Below, piece after piece: positions 33,685 through 41,580 of a DNA stretch of 64,000 nt (within the stretch, counting starts at the first letter, position 1; each line of letters starts with the position of its first letter). This stretch comes from Cucumibacter marinus DSM 18995. GTDB lineage: Bacteria > Pseudomonadota > Alphaproteobacteria > Rhizobiales > Devosiaceae. The translations under genes were made by a program, and so were the position numbers. The DNA is taken from NCBI RefSeq assembly GCF_000429865.1, contig NZ_AUCR01000002.1, forward strand, positions 62,001 through 126,000, in the 5' to 3' direction. The notes beneath the pieces are model-generated. The model had not been told where the DNA came from and did not search any database. It saw only the letters and a list, made by a program, of their open reading frames with translations.

Positions 33685-34338
33685 TCAAAGCGAACGCAGG
33701 ACGCCAAGATCGAGGGTCAGGCCCGCGCTTGCCAGAAGCGCGACGGCCCAGAGGCCGATGAAGATGGCGACGGTCCTGCGGCCGAGGCCAAGGCGCAGGA
33801 GGACCAGAGGTCCCATGATCCAATAGAGCTGGCCAGTCACCAGCCCCGGGAAATAACCCAGCTTGAGCACGCTCCACATCAAATGTGCGATGGCGTTGCC
33901 CAGTGCACCATAGACGACAAAGAACAAGGCCGGGGCCAACAAGCCGGGCTGACGGGCATACCAAACCAGCAAGGGGCTTATCAGAAAGGCGAAATAGCTC
34001 ACCATATTGATCAGCACGAAAACCGGATCGGTGATGACACCGCCGCCATAAAGCAGGCCGAACTGGCTCTGAAAGCCAGTGATGAATTCCTCGGCGAAAT
34101 GCAGAAACTGAATAGCGAGGGAGGCGAGATAGACCGGCAGCACCCGCTCCGCCGGCGGTAGTTCGAAACCGGTGCGGTGCATATGGATCATCAGCCCGGC
34201 GGCGAAGGCGAGGCCGGGCAGAAAGGTGACCCAGAGGGCGTAACCGGGGCTGGCGAAGAAAAAGATGGTGGCCGCCACGGTGCTGATGACAAGCCCGATC
34301 GCGAGATCGCGGCGGGTGATGGTGAGAGGGGTACTCAT
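33685..34338 (-). CDS. HXXEE-family membrane protein
   Basis: The 217-residue polytopic membrane protein has about six hydrophobic segments. The motif HFAEE (in LASLAIQFLHFAEEFITGF, about residue 80-84) defines the HXXEE family, whose function is unknown. It overlaps the end of the TetR gene by four bases (ATGA), so the two are translated together and it is probably the regulated partner of that repressor. Confidence 0.78.
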   Translation of the reverse strand: MSTPLTITRRDLAIGLVISTVAATIFFFASPGYALWVTFLPGLAFAAGLMIHMHRTGFELPPAERVLPVYLASLAIQFLHFAEEFITGFQSQFGLLYGGGVITDPVFVLINMVSYFAFLISPLLVWYARQPGLLAPALFFVVYGALGNAIAHLMWSVLKLGYFPGLVTGQLYWIMGPLVLLRLGLGRRTVAIFIGLWAVALLASAGLTLDLGVLRSL

Positions 34339-34961
34339 AGGACTTTGCTTTCACGGGTGAGCATGGATACGAAAAAATCGAGATGCTGGCCTGTCAGGGC
34401 ATCGGCACGGAGGTGATCCTTGCCGCTGGCCTCGGGCGAGCCGAAGGTGGATTTGAGATTGGAGAGCGGAGCGAGATAGAGCCATGCGAGGTACTCGGCC
34501 TCTGCGGGCAGGCTGATCTCGCCAGCATCGGCATAGGCGATGAGCAATTCTGCCAGCGCCTCGACCGCGCCGCGCACCCAGTGCGCAGGGCCTTCGCCGG
34601 TCGTCTCGCGCAGGACCGAGGGTTCACGGAGCGAGATGAGATAGAGCTGGAGGTGCCGCGGGTCGCGCCAGGCCTGGGAGAGCTCGCTCGAAAAGCGCGT
34701 CATCGCCGCGGTGAAGTCCAATCGCGAGGTCGCCGAAAGGATATGCGCCACAATGCGGGAGACGACGCCGGGTCCGGTGTCGGTGAGGATGGCGCTAAAC
34801 AGGTCGTTCTTCGAGATGAAGTGGTTGTAAAGCGAACTCTCCCGGATCCCGGCATTGCGGGCGATGGCCCGGATCGAGGCACCGGCAAAGCCCTTTTCGG
34901 CGAATAGCGGCAAGGCCGCCTCGATGATGCGCTGACGGGTATTCTGCTGTGTGTCGTTCAT
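34335..34961 (-). CDS. TetR/AcrR-family transcriptional regulator
   Basis: The 208-residue protein has an N-terminal TetR helix-turn-helix (TRQRIIEAALPLFAEKGFAG, IRAIARNAGIRESSLYNHF, about 8-55) and a ligand domain with no recognisable family. The ATG at 34961 begins the conserved TetR N-terminus; the frame is open for 53 more codons upstream but that extension is encoded by the repeat-rich region and is not used. It is translationally coupled to the HXXEE gene. A TetR-like palindrome lies 318 bp upstream (35279-35292). Confidence 0.88.
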   Translation of the reverse strand: MNDTQQNTRQRIIEAALPLFAEKGFAGASIRAIARNAGIRESSLYNHFISKNDLFSAILTDTGPGVVSRIVAHILSATSRLDFTAAMTRFSSELSQAWRDPRHLQLYLISLREPSVLRETTGEGPAHWVRGAVEALAELLIAYADAGEISLPAEAEYLAWLYLAPLSNLKSTFGSPEASGKDHLRADALTGQHLDFFVSMLTRESKVL

Positions 34962-35012
34962 GACGTCGTCCCAAAAGAACCGAATGTGATTGCCGCCCCG
35001 GCGGGCGGGCCG

Positions 35013-35097
35013 GCGATACCAAGGGCCCTGCGACACCAGAGGCCTTGCGACACCAGAGGCCTTGCGACACCAGAAGCCTTGCGATGCCACTGGCCTG
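35013..35097. repeat. Tandem 17-bp repeat array
   Basis: Five units of 17 bp: units 2 and 3 (35030-35046, 35047-35063) are identical (GCGACACCAGAGGCCTT), unit 4 (35064-35080) differs at one base, and units 1 and 5 are degenerate. More distant copies (GCGATCCCGCTGGCCTG near 35127) follow. The unit length is not a multiple of 3 and the array is not palindromic, so it is neither coding nor a CRISPR. Confidence 0.85.
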
Positions 35098-35278
35098 CAA
35101 GGCCGCCCAGGCGATGGCACAGCCTGCGATCCCGCTGGCCTGCAAGGCCGCCAAGAGTTGGCGCAGCCGGCGATCCCGCCATGTCAGGGGCCGGCCTTGC
35201 CGGTACCTCCGCAACCCGAAGCTATGCCCTTCCAGCGCCACCCCAGCGCCAGAGGATGGCCCGGATCTGGACATAACG

Positions 35279-35292
35279 AACGAACGTTCGTT
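35279..35292. promoter_or_regulatory. TetR-type operator palindrome
   Basis: AACGAACGTTCGTT is a perfect 14-bp palindrome, like AcrR/TetR operators, preceded by another half ACGAACG. The nearest regulator is the TetR gene ending its leader 318 bp away. A promoter here would give that gene a long leader that includes the repeats. Confidence 0.6.
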
Positions 35293-35419
35293 AGTCAACT
35301 GTCTAGAGTTGGTTTGTTTATGGGCGGGAGGAGGCGCGGGAGGAGGCGCGGCGAGACGAGTGCACACGGGCCTGCAGTGGGCGTGTCCGCATGCCGGGGC
35401 ACGCCGGGTCCACGGGGCA

Positions 35420-35446
35420 CAAAAAAAGGCCGGCTTGCGCCGGCCA
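35420..35446 (-). terminator. Terminator of the JmjC-like/small-protein operon
   Basis: On the minus strand TGGCCGGCG / CGCCGGCC-type stem with a short CAAG loop and seven T residues; 43 bp past the stop at 35489. Confidence 0.92.
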
Positions 35447-35488
35447 TTGGAGGGGTCTCGGATTACCCAGTGGAAATCATTGTTCAAC

Positions 35489-35833
35489 TCACGGGCGCGG
35501 GGCCACGACTTCGGGCAGGTCTGGCGCTTCTGCCGTGTCGGTTGTCATGCTCGCCTTCTTCTTGACGCGCTCGGGATCGGGGATCGGCATCGATACCGGG
35601 AAGGCCATGGCCCGGGCCAGATCGATCGCCATCTCGGTCAGCTCGTCGACAGAGAAATCCTCGTTCCCGGCCACGATCTCCGTCGTGCCGTCGGGCACGG
35701 GGGCACAGATATCGAGGCTGTGCTCCATTGCCCTTGCGAATTTCGCATAGGTTTCGGGGGTGGGGCGCGGCGTCGTTTCTTGCTGCGTCCCGGTTCCCGA
35801 GCCTTTTTTCTGGTGCGGTTTCGACGCCATCAT
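35489..35833 (-). CDS. Small acidic/disordered partner of the JmjC-like protein
   Basis: The protein has 114 residues. It is Pro- and charged-residue rich with no transmembrane or signal sequence; the centre has an acidic helix-forming region (about 60-75, FSVDELTEMAIDLARAMAF). The ATG at 35833 overlaps the TGA of the upstream gene by four bases (ATGA), so it depends on translation of the JmjC-like gene. I do not recognise the family; a role as substrate or cofactor of the enzyme is inference. Confidence 0.6.
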   Translation of the reverse strand: MMASKPHQKKGSGTGTQQETTPRPTPETYAKFARAMEHSLDICAPVPDGTTEIVAGNEDFSVDELTEMAIDLARAMAFPVSMPIPDPERVKKKASMTTDTAEAPDLPEVVAPRP

Positions 35834-36771
35834 GCTTGCTGGATCGGCCAGCGGCTTTCGGCCGGCAAGTCGACCATTCGGCCGATCTGTTCACGGTCGA
35901 GGGTGAAGTCGCAAAGCAGTTTCCGCTCGCGGGTCTTGTGCAGGTTGAGCTTCTTGGCCACGCCGGCAAAGCCGAGCTTGGCCAGGGCGCCGACGCCGTT
36001 GATTTCGGTCGAACCCGGGGTCCAGCCGAAACGGCGGCGCAGATAGCCATTGGTGAAATGCACGCCATAGGAGCGCAGGGCTTCGGGGGTGAAATACTCG
36101 GTGGTGATGGAGACGTTCAGCCCGTCGAGATTGTCGACCCGGTGGGGGGCGTTGAGCTCCCAGGAAACGGCCATGCCCGGATCGAGATCATGGGCGATGG
36201 CGTCCTTGTCCCATTCGGGATTGTAGGCCAGCTTCTCCTCGGTCTCGCGCAGGATGATGGCCTCGCGGGATTCGTCGGGCAGATGCTGCTTGTTCTTGGC
36301 GTCGTAGATCCAGACGCGCTTCTTGCCGCGCAGGTGCCACAGGCAGATCATCGGAATGTCGGCGTGATAGAGCACGCGAGCCCCCGGTGATGAGATCAGC
36401 AGCGAGGATGACCGGCGCGAGGTCTTGAGCCCGGGTGTCGTGGCCTCGAGTTCCTCGAAAGCATCGTTGACCAGCTTGTCATATTGCCGGGCAACGACGT
36501 CGAAGCGGCGCAAATTCATCCAGAACTTGCCGTTCTTGATCGCCTCGAGGATTTCCTTGCCCGACAGATCGGACGGATCGCCATGCCGCCACACCTGGCG
36601 GGCGCCATCCACGATCATGGTGTCGAACATGAAATATTCGCGCGGATAGCGGTCGATCAGATCCGCCAGGGCATCGTCGGTGAACAGCCCGCTATCGAGC
36701 ATGTTGTGCTTGACCGACACAAGGTCGCGGCCAAAGGTGCCGCCACCTACCACTTCAGTGAGATTTCCCAT
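35830..36771 (-). CDS. JmjC/cupin-like Fe(II)/2-oxoglutarate-type oxygenase
   Basis: The protein has 313 residues. A double-stranded beta-helix core is marked by His136-x-Asp138 (VLYHADIPM) and a second His210 (ELNAPHRVDN), the HxD...H facial triad of JmjC-type oxygenases, with KKRVWIYDA nearby. No signal peptide, so it is cytoplasmic. Its place inside a flagellar cluster, coupled to a small partner, suggests it modifies a cell-cycle or motility protein; this is inference, and a non-catalytic cupin role is also possible. The ATG at 36771 begins MGNLTEVVGGG. Confidence 0.75.
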   Translation of the reverse strand: MGNLTEVVGGGTFGRDLVSVKHNMLDSGLFTDDALADLIDRYPREYFMFDTMIVDGARQVWRHGDPSDLSGKEILEAIKNGKFWMNLRRFDVVARQYDKLVNDAFEELEATTPGLKTSRRSSSLLISSPGARVLYHADIPMICLWHLRGKKRVWIYDAKNKQHLPDESREAIILRETEEKLAYNPEWDKDAIAHDLDPGMAVSWELNAPHRVDNLDGLNVSITTEYFTPEALRSYGVHFTNGYLRRRFGWTPGSTEINGVGALAKLGFAGVAKKLNLHKTRERKLLCDFTLDREQIGRMVDLPAESRWPIQQA

Positions 36772-36976
36772 CTTCGCCTCGTAACGCCTGTCCCAATTGG
36801 CTGGCCCGGTTTTCCGGTGCCGTATTCAGGCTGAAAATACAGGAGGCGTTGCGCTCTGGCGGTTAACAGCGGCGCGAGGAGAAGGGCTTTCGCGGATCAA
36901 GGTAAAGAAGCGGCGGGCAAACTCGGTAAAGTTTTATGTAATCGCCGGCCGCGCGGGCCCGTCGGCGGCACCCCGA

Positions 36977-39106
36977 TCAGATGCTGCCGACAGTCTTGAG
37001 TTTGGCGCGGGGGTGGACCTCGTTCTGGCTCATGACCACGGTCTGGGGCCGGAAGCGTTCGACGATCGAGCGGATGTGGTGCCGAAGGCTGGGCGATGTA
37101 ATGAGAACGGGGATCTCGCCGAGCTGGGCCGCATTCTCATAGGCGCCCTGCACCTGGTGGATGAAATCATGGAGCTTGGAGGGCGCCATGGCCAGATGCC
37201 GGTCGGCGCCTTCGCCCACCATGGCGGAGGCGAATTCATGCTCCCAGTTGGGCGAAAGGGTCAGGATCGGCAAAGTGCCGTCCGGGCCGGAGTTCGAAGC
37301 GCAGATCTGGCGGGCAAGGCGGACACGCACATGCTCGGCGATGCCCTGGGTGTCGCGGGCCCCGGCGACTTCGGCGATGCCTTCGAGAATGGTGGACAGG
37401 TCGCGGATCGAGACCCGTTCGGAGAGCAGCATCTGCAGGATGCGCTGAATCCCGGAAATCGAGATCTGATTGGGAACGAGGTCCTCGACGAGCTTTTGCT
37501 GGTCCTTGGGCAGTTCCTTGAGCAACTCCTGCACCTGGGCATAACTCAACAGGTCGGCGACGTTGGACTTGATGACCTCGGTCAGATGGGTCGAGATCAC
37601 GGAGGCCGGGTCGACAATGGTGAAGCCCTGCATTTCGGCTTCGTCGCGCAGGGCCGCGTCGACCCAGGTGGCGGGCAGGCCGAAAGTGGGCTCGATGGTA
37701 TGAGTGCCAGGCAGCTTGATCTCGCCGCCCATGGGATCCATCACCATGAACTGGTTGGGGTGGACCTGGCCGGCACCGGCCTCCACCTCCTTGATGCGGA
37801 CCTTATAGACGTTGGGCTCAAGCTGCATATTGTCAAGGATGCGCACCGACGGCATGATGAAGCCCATCTCGGTCGCGAGCTGGCGCCGCAAGGCCTTGAT
37901 CTGTTCGGAGAGCCGGTCGGTACCCGCCTCGTCTTCCTTGACCAGCGAGAGAATGCCGTAGCCGAGCTCGAGCTTGAGATCGTCCATGCGCAGGCTTTCG
38001 GTGATCGGGGCCTCTTCCTGCTTGGCCTCGGTGGCGGCCTGCTGCGCCACGCTTTCGGCGATCTCCTTTTGCGCGGCCTCGGCCTTGGCGCGGCGCGCGC
38101 GGAAGGCGAGATAGCCGGTGATCCCGGACAGTGCGAGGAACGGAATGACCGGCATGCCGGGCAGGATCGCCATCAGGGCCATCACGACCGACGACATGCC
38201 GAGCGCCCGGGGATAACCGGTGAACTGTGCCGCCAGCGCCTTGTCGGCGGCGCCGGTCACACCGGCCTTCGAGACCAGCAGGCCGGCAGCGGTTGAAACG
38301 ATCAGGGCAGGGATCTGGCTGACAAGCCCGTCGCCGACGGTCAGCAGGGTGTAGTTGTTGCCGGCTTCGGCGATCGAGAGGCCCTGCTGGCCCATGCCGA
38401 TGATGATGCCGCCAACGATATTGATGAAAGTGATCAACAGCCCGGCGATGGCGTCGCCGCGCACGAATTTCGATGCACCATCCATCGAGCCGAAGAAGGA
38501 GCTTTCGTCCTCAAGGGTCTTGCGGCGGTCGCGGGCGGTGGTCTCGTCGATCAGGCCGGCGCTCAGATCGGCGTCGATCGCCATCTGCTTGCCGGGCATG
38601 GCATCGAGGTTGAAGCGGGCGGCGACTTCCGCGATGCGGCCCGAACCCTTGGTGATCACGACGAAATTGACGATGATCAGGATCGCGAAGACGATGATCC
38701 CGATCACGAAATTCCCGTTCATCACGAAGTTGCCGAAGGCCTGGATCACCGAGCCGGCGGCGTCGGTTCCCTGGTGGCCATTGGCGAGGATCAGACGGGT
38801 CGAGGCGAGATTGAGCGCCAGCCGCATCATGGCGGCGATCAGCAGAACCGTTGGAAAGGCCGAGAATTCGAGCGGGGTCTGGATGAACAACGCGGTCATC
38901 AGGATGAGGACCGAGAACACGATCGAAATCGCCAGCAACATGTCGAGCATGATGGGCGGCATCGGCAGGATGAGCACGACCAGAATGGCCAGCACCGCCA
39001 CCGCGAGCGCGATGTCGGACTGACGCAGAAGGTTCGCGATGTCCTTGAAGGACGGAACGAACGAGGCGCCGCCGGGGCGGGGCGCCTGGTTGGCCGTGTC
39101 AGACAT
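36977..39106 (-). CDS. flhA: Flagellar export gate protein FlhA
   Basis: The 709-residue export gate: about eight N-terminal transmembrane helices (residues 30-330) with the FHIPEP-type RIAEVAARFNLDAMPGKQM loop (about 155-175), a linker, and a large cytoplasmic domain that binds FliI/FliJ and chaperone complexes. It is last in the fliF-fliG-fliH-fliN-flbD-flhA run, 38 bp after flbD. ATG at 39106. Confidence 0.96.
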   Translation of the reverse strand: MSDTANQAPRPGGASFVPSFKDIANLLRQSDIALAVAVLAILVVLILPMPPIMLDMLLAISIVFSVLILMTALFIQTPLEFSAFPTVLLIAAMMRLALNLASTRLILANGHQGTDAAGSVIQAFGNFVMNGNFVIGIIVFAILIIVNFVVITKGSGRIAEVAARFNLDAMPGKQMAIDADLSAGLIDETTARDRRKTLEDESSFFGSMDGASKFVRGDAIAGLLITFINIVGGIIIGMGQQGLSIAEAGNNYTLLTVGDGLVSQIPALIVSTAAGLLVSKAGVTGAADKALAAQFTGYPRALGMSSVVMALMAILPGMPVIPFLALSGITGYLAFRARRAKAEAAQKEIAESVAQQAATEAKQEEAPITESLRMDDLKLELGYGILSLVKEDEAGTDRLSEQIKALRRQLATEMGFIMPSVRILDNMQLEPNVYKVRIKEVEAGAGQVHPNQFMVMDPMGGEIKLPGTHTIEPTFGLPATWVDAALRDEAEMQGFTIVDPASVISTHLTEVIKSNVADLLSYAQVQELLKELPKDQQKLVEDLVPNQISISGIQRILQMLLSERVSIRDLSTILEGIAEVAGARDTQGIAEHVRVRLARQICASNSGPDGTLPILTLSPNWEHEFASAMVGEGADRHLAMAPSKLHDFIHQVQGAYENAAQLGEIPVLITSPSLRHHIRSIVERFRPQTVVMSQNEVHPRAKLKTVGSI

Positions 39107-39144
39107 AAAGGGTTTCCTGTCGCGCCATCATGGGGCTGTTCATC

Positions 39145-40515
39145 CTAGGCGGCGCTTGAGCGCTGTTCGCCGGGGCCGGGAACGCTGACCCCTTCATCGG
39201 TGTATTGGTTGAGCTTGTTGCGCAGGGTGCGGATCGAAATGCCGAGAATATTCGCGGCATGGGTGCGGTTGCCCAGGCAATGATCGAGCGTATCCAGGAT
39301 CAGGTCGCGTTCGACATCGGCCACGGTGCGCCCGACAAAGCTGCGTGAAATGGTTTCAGCCGCGGCCACGGCCTGGGCCGCGACGGCATCGCCACTTTCC
39401 GGCCCTCCAAGGCTCCCGCCATCGGGGGTGAGAATCGCCTCGGGGGTAATCTCGTCTTCGGTGGCCAGCAGCACGGCGCGATGCAGGGTGTTTTCAAGTT
39501 CGCGGACATTACCCGGCCAGCGGGCCGCGGTCAGCCGGGTGCGCGCTTCTTCGGAAAGCGGGCGCGCCGGCACACCATTGGCTTCGGCATATTTTTTGAT
39601 GAAGTGATCCGCCAGCATGATCACATCGCCTGGCCGGTCGCGCAGCGCCGGCATCTTCAGATTGACGACGTTGAGCCGGAACAGAAGGTCTTCGCGGAAA
39701 CTGCCTTCGCGCACGGCTTCTGCGAGGTCGCGGTTCGAGGTGGCGATGATGCGGATATCGACGGATACCGGCTTGGTGCCCCCGACCCGGTCGATCACCC
39801 GTTCCTGGATGGCGCGCAGCAGCTTGGCCTGCAGGCGGGCATCCATTTCCGAGATTTCATCGAGCAGCAGGGTGCCGCCATGGGCTTCCTCGAACTTGCC
39901 GACGCGGCGGCTGACAGCGCCGGTAAAGGCGCCCTTTTCATGCCCGAAGAGTTCAGATTCGAGCAGGTTGTCGGGGATGGCGGCGCAATTGATCGAGATG
40001 AAGGGCTGGGCGGCGCGCTTGGAGCGGGCGTGCAGGTATTTGGCCATCACCTCCTTGCCGGTGCCGCTTTCCCCGGTGATCAGCACGCTGGCATCGGATG
40101 GGGCGACCTGGTCGGCCAGCTTGACGATGCGCGCCATCGAGGGATCACGGTATAGAAAATCGCTCGACTCGCGGGCCACGGCGGCGATGACGGCGGCGAT
40201 CAGCTCCGCATCGGGGGGCAGGGGGATGTAGTCCTTGGCCCCGGCGCGGATGGCGTTGACGGCGGCGGCCGCATTGCTTTCGGTGCCGCAGGCCACCAAT
40301 GGTACATGGATCCGCTCGGCCTCGAGCGAGGCGATCAGTGCAGGGATGTCGATCATGACATCGGCGAGCAGCAGATCGGCGCCGCGCCCGGCCCGCAGGC
40401 TCGCAAGCGCCACCTCGATGGTATCGGCGTGGGCTACCTTGGCGCCACCATCCATGGCGAGTTTGGTCGCCTGGCTTAGTTGGCCTTCCAGTGCGCCGAT
40501 GATCAGAAGCCGCAT
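39145..40515 (-). CDS. flbD: Sigma-54-dependent flagellar regulator FlbD
   Basis: Sigma-54 activator, 456 residues: a degenerate receiver (about 1-115), an AAA+ domain with Walker A GESGTGKE (148-155) and GAFTGA (195-200) that contacts sigma-54, and a C-terminal Fis-type helix-turn-helix (about 420-445). The receiver lacks the paired acidic residues at its N-terminus, so phosphorylation is unlikely; in Caulobacter, FlbD responds to flagellar assembly through FliX. It would activate class III/IV flagellar genes. Its place in the flagellar operon fits. Confidence 0.9.
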   Translation of the reverse strand: MRLLIIGALEGQLSQATKLAMDGGAKVAHADTIEVALASLRAGRGADLLLADVMIDIPALIASLEAERIHVPLVACGTESNAAAAVNAIRAGAKDYIPLPPDAELIAAVIAAVARESSDFLYRDPSMARIVKLADQVAPSDASVLITGESGTGKEVMAKYLHARSKRAAQPFISINCAAIPDNLLESELFGHEKGAFTGAVSRRVGKFEEAHGGTLLLDEISEMDARLQAKLLRAIQERVIDRVGGTKPVSVDIRIIATSNRDLAEAVREGSFREDLLFRLNVVNLKMPALRDRPGDVIMLADHFIKKYAEANGVPARPLSEEARTRLTAARWPGNVRELENTLHRAVLLATEDEITPEAILTPDGGSLGGPESGDAVAAQAVAAAETISRSFVGRTVADVERDLILDTLDHCLGNRTHAANILGISIRTLRNKLNQYTDEGVSVPGPGEQRSSAA

Positions 40516-40537
40516 CGGTTGTCTCCCTCGTGCCGGC

Positions 40538-40894
40538 TCAGCCGGCCTTGATGATTTCAGTCATGGTGATGCCGAGCTTGTTCTCGACGAGCACGATTTC
40601 GCCACGCGCCACCAGACGGTCGTTGACATAGATGTCGATGGCCTCACCGACCTGGCGGTCGAGTTCGAGGACGCTGCCGACATCGAGTTTCAAAAGATTG
40701 GCGACCGGAATGCGGGTCCGGCCAAGAACGGCGGAAATGCGCACCGGGACATCAAAGACCGCCTCGAGATCGGCGGCGGTCTTGTCGCCGGGCATCACAT
40801 CGACATCGTCATTGGCATCGGGGGACATTTCCTCAAGGCCCACGCCCTGGTTGGGATCCTCGCCCGGTCCGCCGGGTTCGTTTTCGTCGCTCAT
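40538..40894 (-). CDS. fliN: Flagellar motor switch protein FliN
   Basis: The 118-residue protein has an acidic N-terminal tail and a C-terminal SpoA domain (about 45-115; RIPVANLLKLDVGSVLELD, then VARGEIVLVENKLG). FliN forms the lower C-ring and binds CheY-P. It overlaps the end of fliH by four bases (ATGA). No fliM or fliY is adjacent in the window. Confidence 0.93.
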   Translation of the reverse strand: MSDENEPGGPGEDPNQGVGLEEMSPDANDDVDVMPGDKTAADLEAVFDVPVRISAVLGRTRIPVANLLKLDVGSVLELDRQVGEAIDIYVNDRLVARGEIVLVENKLGITMTEIIKAG

Positions 40895-41580
40895 TGCTCA
40901 GTTTCCCCGGCCGGCGCGGTGGCGCCGGCTGTTTCGGTGTCGGGGCCGGTTTCGCCCGCCGGGCGATCGGCCATGATGAAGCGGTGAAGCTTCTTGTTGA
41001 TCTCGGCTGAGATCGCCTCGCTGTCCCGGGCGATCCCGCCTTCATTCCATTCAATGCGTCCGTCACCCAGAAGGATGTCGGGATCGCCCATGATCACCAG
41101 CCGGCCGGCATAGCCGCGTTCGCTGGCATGCTGTTCCGCCATCTGCTTCACGGCATCAGCGATGTCCGGATGGCAGCGGATTACCACATGCGGCGCGCGC
41201 TCGAGCGAGGCCAGGCAATCGCGCCACAATGCTTCGAGTTCGGCAACCGGTTCGCGCACCACCAGATGGGCGGCGAGCCGGCGGGCAACGGAGGCGGCCA
41301 GTTCCACCGCCTCGTCCCGATGATTGCGTTCGCGCTGGGCCATGGCCTCGACAAGGTTGATCCCGTTTGTCGCCAGCTTGTTGGCCGCCTGCGCCAGGGC
41401 CTCGGCGGCCTTGACGGTGGCGCTCTTTTCGCCGGCTGCGTGGCCTTCGGCATAAGCCTGCTGGCGCGTCTGCTCGATGAGGGCGTCGAAATCCTCCTCG
41501 GCCAGCGTGCGCGTGCGCTTGCGGACCCGTGCAAGGTCGCGGTCGAACTGGAATTTCTCGGGCTGCGCAGCGCTCGACAT
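40891..41580 (-). CDS. fliH: FliH-like flagellar export regulator
   Basis: The protein has 229 residues. The centre is a long charged helix (AYAEGHAAGEKSATVKAAEA) followed by a domain like the FliH/SctL C-terminal region (about 130-200; PHVVIRCHPDIADAVKQMAE). FliH negatively regulates FliI and links it to the C-ring FliN, whose gene follows by a 4-bp overlap. The C-terminus ends in a Pro/Glu tail. The ORF starts at the ATG at 41580, directly after fliG. Confidence 0.8.
   Translation of the reverse strand: MSSAAQPEKFQFDRDLARVRKRTRTLAEEDFDALIEQTRQQAYAEGHAAGEKSATVKAAEALAQAANKLATNGINLVEAMAQRERNHRDEAVELAASVARRLAAHLVVREPVAELEALWRDCLASLERAPHVVIRCHPDIADAVKQMAEQHASERGYAGRLVIMGDPDILLGDGRIEWNEGGIARDSEAISAEINKKLHRFIMADRPAGETGPDTETAGATAPAGETEQ

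Larger units (their letters stand above)
34962..35488. other. Intergenic region with tandem repeats, operator palindrome and terminator
   Basis: A 527-bp stretch with no gene I can support; long open frames here are products of the repeat. It contains a tandem array of degenerate 17-bp units at 35013-35097 with further diverged copies to about 35200, the palindrome AACGAACGTTCGTT at 35279-35292, and the minus-strand terminator of the next gene pair at 35420-35446. Intergenic GC is very high in the repeat part. Confidence 0.75.

Noticed and set aside
35013-35097. Possible CRISPR array in the 17-bp repeats
   Set aside because: Units are directly adjacent with no spacers, too short, and no cas genes are in the window.
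34795-35487. Minus-strand frame across the repeat array (about 230 codons)
   Set aside because: Encoded mostly by the 17-bp repeats and by a different frame of the TetR gene; Trp/Arg/Pro-rich, no homology I recognise.
36797-38296. Long open frame antisense to flhA (about 499 codons)
   Set aside because: Antisense shadow of flhA; composition is typical of reverse-strand frames in this GC range and no domain is recognisable.
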